Part shown: piece after piece, positions 26,104 to 33,935 of the stretch
How the letters are laid out: each line of letters opens with the position of its first letter
How positions within the stretch are numbered: the first letter of the stretch is position 1
Source: an uncultured Acidobacteriaceae bacterium
GTDB lineage: Bacteria > Acidobacteriota > Terriglobia > Terriglobales > Acidobacteriaceae
Assembly (NCBI GenBank): GCA_937879855.1
Contig: CALFMO010000062.1
Coordinates: forward strand, 1 to 64,000
Direction: 5' to 3'
Length of the DNA: 64,000 bases
The notes under the pieces: model-generated
The model's input: only the letters and a program-made list of their open reading frames with translations
The model's database searches: none
Told to the model about the DNA's origin: nothing
Program-made: the position numbers and the translations under genes

Positions 26104-26712
26104 TTACTGTTTGCGGCCGTTGTGCTTGTCCCGATAAATCTGGCGGGACACGCGATTCTGCTGCCGGTTCACTTGCGCCTTCTCCTGTGATGTCAGTTTG
26201 CCGCCATTGGCCGCGCGGTCGGTACGCACTTCCTGGTTAATCTTCGCTTCCTTGCTCTCCAGGTTTGCAGTTTCGCCCGCCGTCAACTGACCGCTCTTGA
26301 CGCCTTGTGCGATGCGGTCCTGCTGGTTCTCGGCCCGCTTTCCAACTTCGCTCTTGGGATCCGTATTCTGCGCTGCAGCGTTGTGCTTGTCCTGGTAAAT
26401 CTGTTTGGACAGTTGATTCTGCTGCTGGTTCAGAGTGGCTTTGTCTGCCGAAGTCAGCTTGCCGTTATCCAGCGAGCGCATATCGCGCTCTTCCTGGTTT
26501 AGCTTGGATTCTTTCTTCTCCAGATTGGCAGTTTCTCCGGCCGTGAGTTCGCCGCTTTTTACGCCGTTCGCGATGCGATCTTGCTGATTCTCTTTTCGGT
26601 CCTGAATGCTTTCGCCCGTGACTGGCGCGGGGCTGGTAGTTTGGGCCAAAACCGGCAGCGCCAGCATGGCCAGCGCTGTACTGAGCAGGGTGATCTTGAT
26701 CGTGATTTTCAT
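26104..26712 (-). CDS. Secreted protein with two tandem 75-residue repeats
   Basis: The 202-residue protein has a signal peptide (MKITIKITLLSTALAMLALPVLAQ) and then two near-identical units, about residues 38-112 and 128-202. Each begins ENQQDRIANGVKSGELTAGE-like and ends with QIYxDKHN. The motif LTxxExANLExKExKxNQE recurs within the units, suggesting a helical periplasmic fold. I know no function. The ATG at 26712 has AGGAGA about 7 bases upstream. A 12-bp palindrome, GTGTGGCCACAC, lies upstream at 26758-26769. Confidence 0.75.
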   Translation of the reverse strand: MKITIKITLLSTALAMLALPVLAQTTSPAPVTGESIQDRKENQQDRIANGVKSGELTAGETANLEKKESKLNQEERDMRSLDNGKLTSADKATLNQQQNQLSKQIYQDKHNAAAQNTDPKSEVGKRAENQQDRIAQGVKSGQLTAGETANLESKEAKINQEVRTDRAANGGKLTSQEKAQVNRQQNRVSRQIYRDKHNGRKQ

Positions 26713-26880
26713 AATGGACTCTCCTGGTGGATCGGATTCAGTGAACTTTGTAGTACTGTGTGGCCACACGACAAGAAACCCGCATTGTAAAGAAATGTTG
26801 CAAATTATTTTTCACGTTGTGACTGAGGAACTTATAGGCGGGACAGCGCGACTGGAGCCAATTTATCGAGGTGACTTTAG

Positions 26881-26945
26881 TCACCGGCCGGCTTCGATCG
26901 GGGAACTGGGATCAGGTAATCCCGCAAGGCGTCGCCAATGAAATT
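26881..26945 (-). pseudogene. Remnant of a second dppC-like gene (3' end only)
   Basis: Read on the minus strand this stretch encodes FIGDALRDYL and, after a one-base deletion, DPSSPIEAGR and a TGA stop. The intact dppC-like gene nearby ends FIGDALRDYLDPRSRIEAGL. Nucleotide identity by eye is roughly 80 percent, with silent changes, so it looks like the end of a diverged paralogue rather than a fresh duplication. Nothing of the rest of that gene is visible. The surrounding 301-base gap (26713-27013) also holds a degenerate copy of the CCTGAGCGAAGCGAA repeat near 26985-27010. Confidence 0.65.
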
Positions 26946-27013
26946 GAGGCGCCTTGCGGGCGTGAGCGAAGCAGGAGCCCGCACTCGAAATCCTGAGCGA
27001 AGCGAAAGATCTC

Positions 27014-27883
27014 CTAGAGCCCGGCCTCGATGCGCGAACGCGGATCAAGGTAATCCCGCAAAGCATCGCCAATGAAATTAAAACTCAGCACCGCCAGCAT
27101 AACGGCAAGCGCGGGAAACAAGACAAGATGCGGCGCATCGAACAAGTGAGCCCGCCCATCGTTGAGCATGGCTCCCCAGCTCGCCGTAGGCGGAGGCACG
27201 CCGAGTCCGAGAAAGCTCATCGTGGCTTCGGCGAGGATTGCTCCGGCCATGCCAATCGCAGCCTGCACAACCACCGGCTGAATGATGTTGGGCAGAATGT
27301 GCCGCACGATAATACGCAGATCGCTGGCGCCTAGAGCGAGGGCGGCCTCGACAAACTCACGCTCGCGCGCGGCTAGCACTTGCCCGCGAACCAGCCGCGC
27401 GTAGCCGACCCATCCGCCCAGCGACAGCGCGAGCACGAGGTTGAAGATACCGGGGCCGCGGAAGGCGATAAACGCAATCGCCAGCAGAATTCCTGGAAAA
27501 GAAAGAAACGCATTCATCAGCACAACGTTTACGAAGCGGTCGACGGCGCCCCCGTAGTATCCGGCCACGGAGCCGATGATGAGTCCCAGAGCAAGCGATG
27601 TCAGGACCACACAAGTACCCACCATCATGGAAATGCGTGCGCCATAAATAACACGCGACAGAATGTCGCGCCCCAGTTCATCGGTGCCAAACCAATGCGT
27701 GGACGATGGCGGTGCAAGGCGAGCAGGCAAGTTGATCGATGCGGGATCCCGCGGGGCAATCCACGGCGCAAATAGCGCGAAAATGACGAAGACCACTACC
27801 AGCACAACGCCCGCAGCTGCGAGCGGATTGTGCCGCGCATTTCCGGCAACCCGCCGGCGGAATGAGATGGCAGCGCTGGACAT
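27014..27883 (-). CDS. DppC-type peptide/nickel ABC transporter permease
   Basis: This 289-residue inner-membrane permease is full-length for DppC/OppC. It has the N-terminal OppC_N segment with a helix (about 22-45), the motif HWFGTDELGRDILSRVIYGAR near residue 68, five further helices and the EAA loop EAALALGASDLRIIVRHILPN. It starts 13 bases after the stop of the VapC-like toxin on the same strand, so it is probably read from that module's promoter. The matching DppB-like gene is at 19660 on the other strand. Confidence 0.92.
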   Translation of the reverse strand: MSSAAISFRRRVAGNARHNPLAAAGVVLVVVFVIFALFAPWIAPRDPASINLPARLAPPSSTHWFGTDELGRDILSRVIYGARISMMVGTCVVLTSLALGLIIGSVAGYYGGAVDRFVNVVLMNAFLSFPGILLAIAFIAFRGPGIFNLVLALSLGGWVGYARLVRGQVLAAREREFVEAALALGASDLRIIVRHILPNIIQPVVVQAAIGMAGAILAEATMSFLGLGVPPPTASWGAMLNDGRAHLFDAPHLVLFPALAVMLAVLSFNFIGDALRDYLDPRSRIEAGL

Positions 27884-27896
27884 GAACTCAATACAA

Positions 27897-28304
27897 CTAC
27901 CATATCTCGAGCCGGAAATTCCGGTAATGACGAATCATTTCGAAATCGGCGCGATTTGTCGTGATCAGACGGGCGCCATAAGAACGCGCGGTCAAGGCAA
28001 TCAATACGTCGAAATGCAGGTGACGGAGCTTGTCGGGCATAAAGCCGCGAGCGGCATGAATTCTCCCCAGGACCTGGCCCGACTCCAGCCAATTCTTTTC
28101 CGTAGGTGTCAGGATAGGATGATTTCTCGCCAACGTTCGCAGAAATTCCTGCTCAGCCGCCTTGGTCGCTCCACGCCACAATTCCGCCAAGACCACGGCC
28201 GAGCTTCGGATCATTCCGGAAATGGTTTGAATTCGCTCCTGATGTTGTCCGGTGCGCAGGTTATCGACAAAGACAGACGTGTCGAAGATGACGAGGTCAC
28301 TCAT
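27897..28304 (-). CDS. vapC: VapC-type PIN-domain toxin (second module)
   Basis: The 135-residue protein has PIN-domain acidic residues: Asp in VIFDTSVFVDNL (residue 7), Glu in VLAELWRGA (about 40), Asp in HFDVLIALTARSYG (about 99) and the distal TTNRADFEMI (about 119). It is a presumed RNase neutralised by the RHH antitoxin. I choose the ATG at 28304, which overlaps the antitoxin stop by 8 bases. Confidence 0.88.
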   Translation of the reverse strand: MSDLVIFDTSVFVDNLRTGQHQERIQTISGMIRSSAVVLAELWRGATKAAEQEFLRTLARNHPILTPTEKNWLESGQVLGRIHAARGFMPDKLRHLHFDVLIALTARSYGARLITTNRADFEMIRHYRNFRLEIW

Positions 28305-28485
28305 CGGAGCCAGCAAACTTCAGCTTGCCCGCATTTTTCTTCATCAGGTTCTTGAAACGCTTAAGGGCGACAATCTCGCGGAGAGCGGCATGAATCGCAT
28401 CTGTCCTTGATTTCGCTCCCAGCACTTTCACCGCCTCATCCGCCAAGTCGGTATCGAGCCGAATTGATGTCATGGTTACCGCCAT
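28297..28485 (-). CDS. vapB: VapB-type ribbon-helix-helix antitoxin
   Basis: The 62-residue protein shows MTSIRLDTDLADEAVKVLGAKSRTDAIHAALREIVALKR, the ribbon-helix-helix pattern of the VapB (PF09957-like) group, followed by a basic tail that would bind the toxin. The ATG at 28485 has GGAGGG 8 bases upstream. It belongs to a different antitoxin fold from the AbrB-like one at 20665, so the two modules are not recent duplicates. Confidence 0.85.
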   Translation of the reverse strand: MAVTMTSIRLDTDLADEAVKVLGAKSRTDAIHAALREIVALKRFKNLMKKNAGKLKFAGSDE

Positions 28486-28514
28486 GGGGTTCGCCCTCCG
28501 CGCTTTGTATATAC

Positions 28515-28543
28515 ATCCTATAACTTTCATATATATCAGTCAA
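28515..28543 (-). promoter_or_regulatory. Promoter of the second VapBC module
   Basis: On the minus strand TTGACT (28543-28538) is followed after exactly 17 bases by TAGGAT (28520-28515). The AT-rich spacer contains TATATAT runs and GTATATAC lies just downstream of the -10, a plausible operator for the RHH antitoxin. It may also drive dppC, which follows vapC by 13 bases. Confidence 0.55.
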
Positions 28544-28584
28544 CTCGGTCTTGCACGCCGGCCCTGCGGTTGCGATGATTGGTC

Positions 28585-29532
28585 ATGCCTCGCGCTCTCC
28601 TGACCCTTGCCGCGCTTCTCGTCCTAACCACTGCCCTCTTCGCGCAAACGTCAGCCTGGCACCCCTCGCCCGGCCACACGACGCTGGACCTGTGGCCTCA
28701 CGGAGCGCCGGGCGTTCCCGCCAATGCGCCTCCAGAAGTCAATACCACAACTGCAACAGACCGCCTGGTTGCCGGCAAGCCCGTCATCCGCTTGGGCAAT
28801 GTGTCCGTCCCCACACTCACTGTATATGCTCCAAAAGAGAAGAATACCGGAGCCGCGATTGTCGTCTTCCCGGGAGGTTCTTATCGCATTTTGGCCATTG
28901 ATCTTGAAGGTACCGAAGTGTGCGACTGGCTCAACTCTGTCGGCATCACTTGTATTTTGCTAAAATACCGCGTCCCCGACTCAGGGCCTTATCCCAAGTC
29001 CTCCGCCGCCCTGCAGGATGCGCAGCGAGCGCTCGGAATCGTCCGTTCCCACGCCAGCGACTGGCACATTGATCCCAACCGCATCGGCGTGCTCGGATTC
29101 TCTGCGGGCGCCCACCTCGCCGCGGCACTCAGCACCCACTTCGACCACCGCCTCTATGATCCCGTCGACGACGCCGACCAGATAAGTTGCCGCCCTGACT
29201 TCGCCGTCATCGTTTATCCCGGCTACCTCGCCCTTTCGGAACAGAACTTTGCGCCCAATCCCGAAATTCACGTCACCAGCCAGACACCACCCTCGTTCAT
29301 CGTTCAGGCCGAGGACGATCCCGTGCACGTCGAAAACTCCACCGTTTACTTTCTCGCCTTGAAGAATGCCAAGGTCCCGGCAGAGATGCACCTCTACGCC
29401 AATGGCGGCCACGGCTACGGGCTCCGCCGCACGGACCTTCCGGTTACGGCCTGGCCAAAGCTGGTCGAAACCTGGCTGCAGACGATTCGTGTCGTGTCGC
29501 CCGCAACTCCCTGGCGGCCTTGCATCCATTGA
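28585..29532 (+). CDS. Secreted alpha/beta hydrolase (acetyl-esterase/xylan-esterase-like)
   Basis: The 315-residue protein has a signal peptide (MPRALLTLAALLVLTTALFAQ) and a BD-FAE/esterase-type fold. Motifs include the oxyanion segment VVFPGGSYRIL, nucleophile GFSAGAHLA, acid QAEDDPVHVENS and base GGHGYGLR. Enzymes of this type remove acetyl or feruloyl groups from plant polysaccharides, which would suit a soil heterotroph; the substrate is inferred. I start at the ATG at 28585 rather than the TTG two codons upstream. Confidence 0.85.
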   Translation: MPRALLTLAALLVLTTALFAQTSAWHPSPGHTTLDLWPHGAPGVPANAPPEVNTTTATDRLVAGKPVIRLGNVSVPTLTVYAPKEKNTGAAIVVFPGGSYRILAIDLEGTEVCDWLNSVGITCILLKYRVPDSGPYPKSSAALQDAQRALGIVRSHASDWHIDPNRIGVLGFSAGAHLAAALSTHFDHRLYDPVDDADQISCRPDFAVIVYPGYLALSEQNFAPNPEIHVTSQTPPSFIVQAEDDPVHVENSTVYFLALKNAKVPAEMHLYANGGHGYGLRRTDLPVTAWPKLVETWLQTIRVVSPATPWRPCIH

Positions 29533-29586
29533 CGGGTCCGCCAGCATCTCTCTATTCTCATAGGGACCCCAATTCAAGGACGGTAC

Positions 29587-30138
29587 ATGAAGAAGCTTGT
29601 ATTCCTGCTCGGCCTGGCGCTGGAACTTGCAGTTTGCGGCTGCGGTACCCAAACCATCGCAAATACCACGCCTGCGACCGTCACGAGCGGTACTTGGGAG
29701 GCAAAGCTTACGGGAGGCGCCGGTCAAGCTAGCCTGCTGAATTTCGTGACCGCTTTCTCGTTGAACAACAACAACACCACCACCTCAGGGCCGCTTACGA
29801 TCACGGGTTTCGGTTTTATCAATGCCGGGAAATGCTTTGCCAACGGCATCAATGGCTCAACGGAAAGCGGTAATGCCACACTAATTACCAACACCGCGGA
29901 CCAAGTGACAGGCACGTTCGATTTTAAGATCGTGTCAGTAACACCTGCGGGAAACACGCTCACCTTGACCGGAAACGTAACCGGCACGTCGAGCGGCACT
30001 CAGACGACCGCAGGCAACCTGAGCAACGGAGTTGTGGTCGGCAACTGGACCCTGACGGGTGGCGCCGGCGATCCCAGTTGTGCGTCTACGGGCACCTTCA
30101 TCATGTGCCAAGGCAGCAACACATGCACGCCGCCGTAA
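29587..30138 (+). CDS. Hypothetical lipoprotein
   Basis: The 183-residue protein starts MKKLVFLLGLALELAVCGCG, a lipoprotein-type signal with a Cys near residue 17-19. The mature part is rich in Thr, Asn and Gly with repeated TGxxTGT-like stretches, probably an all-beta outer-membrane or surface lipoprotein. Three late cysteines (CASTGTFIMCQGSNTC) may pair. I know no family. A purine stretch (AAGGA) precedes the ATG by about 6 bases. Confidence 0.7.
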   Translation: MKKLVFLLGLALELAVCGCGTQTIANTTPATVTSGTWEAKLTGGAGQASLLNFVTAFSLNNNNTTTSGPLTITGFGFINAGKCFANGINGSTESGNATLITNTADQVTGTFDFKIVSVTPAGNTLTLTGNVTGTSSGTQTTAGNLSNGVVVGNWTLTGGAGDPSCASTGTFIMCQGSNTCTPP

Positions 30139-30153
30139 TCCTCGATCCGCACC

Positions 30154-30180
30154 TGTCATCCTGAGCGGAGCGAAGGACCT
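30154..30180. repeat. Dispersed repeat (GTCATCCTGAGC...GAAGGACC family)
   Basis: This is one of three clear copies of a short repeat in the window; the others are at 37396-37430 and 40278-40313. The core is TCATCCTGAGCGGAGCGAAG here, with one or two changes elsewhere. It lies between the lipoprotein gene and lpxD and shows no coding potential. Confidence 0.65.
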
Positions 30181-30246
30181 ATGTAATCGCCCGCCTGAGC
30201 TTCTCCTGCTTCCTTCCTCTCGCCCGCGTGCTATACAGTGGGAGCC

Positions 30247-31254
30247 ATGAAGCGCTCGCTGCAAGAAATTGCGCAGGCGATAGGAGCCCGCTTGATTGGC
30301 GACGGCCGCGTAGAAATAAGTGCGGTCGCCAGCATCGCATCGGCGTCGCGCAAGGATCTGGTGTTCGTCGAAGATGAAAAATACTTGGCGGAGGCCCTGC
30401 AATCGGCTGCGGGCGCAGTGATTGCCGGACAGTTCGCGGCCTCCGGAGCAAGCGGGCGTCCGCTCCTCATCAGCGATCATCCCAAGCTAGCTTTTGCCCG
30501 CGCTGCGCAAGTTCTCCAGGGTGAAATGGCCGCTGATGGCACCTCACAGCAGGGAAGCGTGCATCCAACTGCGGTCATTCATTCTTCGGTTGTGCTCGGC
30601 CCCTGTGTGCTGGTGGAGGCTCGCGCCGTCGTCGGCGAGCGCGCGCAGATCGGACAGCGCACGCGAATCGGCGCAGGTTGCGTCCTCGGCTCCGATGTCA
30701 AGATTGGAGACGACAGCGTAACTTATCCCAACGTGACCATTTATCCGGGCACGACCTTGGGCGACCGCGTAATCGTGCACGCCGGAGCGGTGCTCGGCAG
30801 CGACGGCTTTGGCTACGTGCGCGACCGCAAGACAGGGCACTACGAAAAATTTCCGCAGGTGGGACGTTTGGTCATCGAGGATGATGTCGAGATCGGAGCC
30901 AACGCGACCATCGACCGCGGCGCGCTCGACGAAACGCGAATCCGTCGAGGCACGAAGATCGATAACCTGGTCCACATCGGCCACAACTGCCAGCTCGGCG
31001 AAGACGTTGTGATTGCGGCCCAGACCGGCCTCTCGGGCAGCATCGTGATTGAGAACGGCGTGGTGCTGGGCGGCCAGGTCGGCATTGGAGAGCACGCCCG
31101 CATCGAAGAGGGAGTGATGCTCGGCGGTCAGGGCGGCGTTCTGCCCAACAAAGTTCTGCGCGGCAAAGGCGTAGCCTTCTGGGGAACTCCGGCCCAGCCA
31201 GTGCGACAATATCTGAAGCAGCTGGCGACCCTGGCGCGTCTGACAAAGAGGTAA
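30247..31254 (+). CDS. lpxD: UDP-3-O-acylglucosamine N-acyltransferase LpxD
   Basis: LpxD adds the second acyl chain in lipid A synthesis. The 335-residue protein has the N-terminal uridine-binding domain (about 1-100) and then left-handed beta-helix hexapeptide repeats (about 105-320). The segment GSDGFGYVRD and HIGHNCQLG, with probable catalytic His246, identify the family. The ATG at 30247 has GGGAG a few bases upstream; a GTG three codons earlier is possible. This shows the cell makes lipopolysaccharide-type lipid A. No other lpx gene is adjacent. Confidence 0.95.
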   Translation: MKRSLQEIAQAIGARLIGDGRVEISAVASIASASRKDLVFVEDEKYLAEALQSAAGAVIAGQFAASGASGRPLLISDHPKLAFARAAQVLQGEMAADGTSQQGSVHPTAVIHSSVVLGPCVLVEARAVVGERAQIGQRTRIGAGCVLGSDVKIGDDSVTYPNVTIYPGTTLGDRVIVHAGAVLGSDGFGYVRDRKTGHYEKFPQVGRLVIEDDVEIGANATIDRGALDETRIRRGTKIDNLVHIGHNCQLGEDVVIAAQTGLSGSIVIENGVVLGGQVGIGEHARIEEGVMLGGQGGVLPNKVLRGKGVAFWGTPAQPVRQYLKQLATLARLTKR

Positions 31255-31306
31255 GAGCACTCGGTTTCCGTCGTCCGGCTTCCGGACGTAAATCCGAGAG
31301 AACGGG

Positions 31307-31327
31307 AAGCCGCAAGCCGAAAGCCGC
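31307..31327. repeat. Heptad words (AAGCCGC) with inverted partner
   Basis: Three 7-base words, variants of AAGCCGC, run up to the ATG of the next gene. An upstream stretch at 31274-31287 (TCCGGCTTCCGG) is partly complementary, so the lpxD/P-loop spacer could fold. The same word occurs at 22587-22607. Confidence 0.55.
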
Positions 31328-31331
31328 ATTT

Positions 31332-31949
31332 ATGGCAACTGTCGTCATTGGCGGACATTCCCGCAGCGTGGGCAAAACCAGCGTGGTTGCTGGCTTGATA
31401 GCTGCGTTGCCGGAATTCAACTGGACCGCGGTGAAGATCACGCAGTACGGCCACGGCATTTGCTCGGCAAACGGCGAGGCTTGTGACTGCGCCACCGGCG
31501 ATCATTCCTGGGCGATTTCTGAAGAACACGATCGCAGCGGCGAATCGGATACCTCGCGATTTCTCGTCGCCGGCGCGGCGCGTGCGCTCTGGGTTCGGAC
31601 TGAGCAAGGGCGCCTTGCCGAAGCGATGCCTGTGCTACGCGCGAAAATTGCTGACGCGCCAAACACGATCATCGAGTCCAACAGCGTGCTGAAATTCCTG
31701 CGTCCAGATTTGTATTTTCCCGTGCTCGATCCGGGAACCGCTGACTTCAAGAGCTCCGCACGTGAGTTTCTCGACCGCGCGGATGCCCTGATCCTGCACG
31801 ACAGCGTTGAAAAACCCACCTGGCAGGCTGTTTCGTTGAAGCCCGTTGCCGGACGGCCCCTGTTTCGTGTAACGGCACCGAACTATGTCACTCCGCAAAT
31901 CGCAGAGTTCGTACGCTCGCGCTTGCTGGAGGTGGCGGCACATCGCTGA
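31332..31949 (+). CDS. P-loop NTPase of unknown function
   Basis: The 205-residue protein starts with a Walker A-like sequence GGHSRSVGKTSVV (residues 7-19). It has a Cys cluster ICSANGEACDCATGDHSW (about 43-60), TSRFLVAGAARALWVR, and IIESNSVLKFLRPDLY, resembling the general fold of MobB or dethiobiotin-synthetase-type P-loop proteins. A molybdenum-cofactor role is possible but no other cofactor gene is nearby. It follows lpxD on the same strand. I do not assign a function. Confidence 0.7.
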   Translation: MATVVIGGHSRSVGKTSVVAGLIAALPEFNWTAVKITQYGHGICSANGEACDCATGDHSWAISEEHDRSGESDTSRFLVAGAARALWVRTEQGRLAEAMPVLRAKIADAPNTIIESNSVLKFLRPDLYFPVLDPGTADFKSSAREFLDRADALILHDSVEKPTWQAVSLKPVAGRPLFRVTAPNYVTPQIAEFVRSRLLEVAAHR

Positions 31950-32011
31950 GAAAACTTGGAGTTTTTGCGCGTTGGTGGGATGATTTCACTAGGACGGGAG
32001 GAGCATCGACT

Positions 32012-32287
32012 ATGAGATACAAAATCGCTCTATGGGGGTGCGCGGGCTTTTTGGTTGCAGCCTGCTGGGCGCTCTATGCATTTGCTACTCAACCGCCGGC
32101 CCTCACCACTGCCGACCCGCTGACGACTCTGGCGCAGATCACCTGCCCGATCGCGTTTGCCAGCATCCACTTTCACTTCGGTGTTTCATTGTACTGGTGC
32201 CTTTTGGCAAATGCGGCGACCTACGCGCTGATTGGACTGGTGCTCGAGACCGTGCGTCGGCGAATGCGACTGCGCGAAGTAGCGTAG
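32012..32287 (+). CDS. Hypothetical small membrane protein
   Basis: The 91-residue protein has two hydrophobic helices, about residues 5-27 and 55-78, and a short Arg-rich tail (ETVRRRMRLREVA). A strong GGGAGGAG site lies about 8 bases upstream of the ATG, supporting a real gene. No family is recognised. It precedes lnt on the same strand. Confidence 0.65.
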   Translation: MRYKIALWGCAGFLVAACWALYAFATQPPALTTADPLTTLAQITCPIAFASIHFHFGVSLYWCLLANAATYALIGLVLETVRRRMRLREVA

Positions 32288-32336
32288 AGCCGGATCGATC
32301 CCGCCAATCGACGACCGCCGTTTGCTATCCTTTCCC

Positions 32337-33935
32337 GTGCGCCAAATCCATTTCAGTGCCTGGCTGCTAGTCGGGCTATCGGCGATTCTTCAGATTATTA
32401 TCTTTCCTCTCCCGGGCATTTATGTCCTCTCGTGGTTCGCGCTCACACCGCTTATCCTGGCGCTTCTGCGTGCACGCCCCGCGAGTGAACTCGAAGTCGA
32501 CGGATTGGTTCGCCTAAGGCCCGCTCCAACCGCGCAGGGATTTCTCCTGGGCTACGTGTGCGGAATCCTGTGGTATGCGGGAACCTGCTACTGGATTTAT
32601 GACACCATGCGCCAGTATGGCGGCCTTAGCGCGCCCGAGGCATTGCTGGCTCTTTTTCTTTTCTGCTGCTACCTCGGCCTGTATCACGGTCTCTTTGGCC
32701 TGCTCGTAAGCTTGCTGGCCGGTTCGGGACGCGACTTTCGGCGTCCGCTGGTAATGGTTCCATTTCTGTGGGTCGCCGTGGAACTAGCGCGCACGCGAAT
32801 CACCGGTTTTCCCTGGAACTTGCTCGGCATCGCGCAGGTCGACAACGTCGCCCTATGCCGCATTACAGAATGGACCGGCGTTTACGGAATCTCACTCGAG
32901 ATTGCGCTGGTCAATGTGGCGCTGGCTGCGGCATTCCTGGTTCCGCGTGAGAGGCGTGGCGCCTTGCTGGCCGCGGCGCTGGCAGCCGCTGCCGTCTTGC
33001 AGGCTGGAAGATTAGTCGATGCCCCTCCGGCAAAAGCGGATCGTGCAGCGCTCCTGGTGCAACAGAATATTCCCGTCTCGGCGGAGTGGACGCCCGCATA
33101 CCTTCAGCAGACACTGCAGGATTTGACCGAACTCACGGTGAAGTCTGTAGCTACGAGTCCAGTGAAAATCGATCTGGTCGTCTGGCCGGAGTCGCCCGCG
33201 CCATTCTTTACGAACGACGCTCGATTCCGTGATGCGGTCAGCGCGATGGCTCGCGAAACCAAGACTTGGACGATTGCGGGTTCGATTGGAACTTCATCAT
33301 CTGCCGCCAGTGGGCAAAACGCGCCCGTATTCAACTCCGCGGTGTTGGTCAGTCCCACCGGCGACTGGAGCGCGCGCTACGACAAAGTGCATCTCGTGCC
33401 CTTCGGGGAATACTTGCCATTCCCCAGTCTGTTTTCCTTCGCAGGTGGCTTGACCAAGGAAGTCGGCGAATTTCAGCACGGCATCTCGCGGCGTCCGCTC
33501 GATGCAGGAGATCAGCGCCTTGGCGTCTTCATCTGCTACGAATCCATTTTCCCCGATGAGGTCCGCCAGTTCGCCGATCAGGGCGCGCACCTTTTCGTAA
33601 ATATTTCCAATGACGGATGGTACGGCGACAGCGGCGCCTACGCGCAACACCTGAATCAAACGCGCATGCGCGCCATCGAAAATAACCGCTGGTTGCTCAG
33701 CGCCACCGACACTGGAGTCACGGCCTCGATCGATCCTTGGGGACGCGTGGCGGCACGGATTCCACGCAAGCAGAGGACGGCACTGGTCGCACCCTATGCT
33801 CGTACTTTCGTTACTACTTTCTATACCCGCCATGGCGACTGGTTCGCCTATGCCTGTGCGATAATTTCTTTGGGAGCGCTGCTCACGCGCTTCACGTCCT
33901 GGAAAAACCGCAAAAAGGCTGACGCGTCCTCATGA
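32337..33935 (+). CDS. lnt: Apolipoprotein N-acyltransferase Lnt
   Basis: Lnt adds the third acyl chain to lipoproteins at the periplasmic face of the inner membrane. About 532 residues: some six membrane helices (residues 5-215) and a nitrilase-fold domain. The catalytic triad is visible as Glu285 (VVWPESPAPFF), Lys350 (YDKVHLVPFGEYLPF) and Cys400 (FICYESIFP). I prefer the GTG at 32337 (MRQIHFSAW) to the TTG at 32322. Its stop overlaps the prfB start (ATGA). Confidence 0.93.
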   Translation: MRQIHFSAWLLVGLSAILQIIIFPLPGIYVLSWFALTPLILALLRARPASELEVDGLVRLRPAPTAQGFLLGYVCGILWYAGTCYWIYDTMRQYGGLSAPEALLALFLFCCYLGLYHGLFGLLVSLLAGSGRDFRRPLVMVPFLWVAVELARTRITGFPWNLLGIAQVDNVALCRITEWTGVYGISLEIALVNVALAAAFLVPRERRGALLAAALAAAAVLQAGRLVDAPPAKADRAALLVQQNIPVSAEWTPAYLQQTLQDLTELTVKSVATSPVKIDLVVWPESPAPFFTNDARFRDAVSAMARETKTWTIAGSIGTSSSAASGQNAPVFNSAVLVSPTGDWSARYDKVHLVPFGEYLPFPSLFSFAGGLTKEVGEFQHGISRRPLDAGDQRLGVFICYESIFPDEVRQFADQGAHLFVNISNDGWYGDSGAYAQHLNQTRMRAIENNRWLLSATDTGVTASIDPWGRVAARIPRKQRTALVAPYARTFVTTFYTRHGDWFAYACAIISLGALLTRFTSWKNRKKADASS

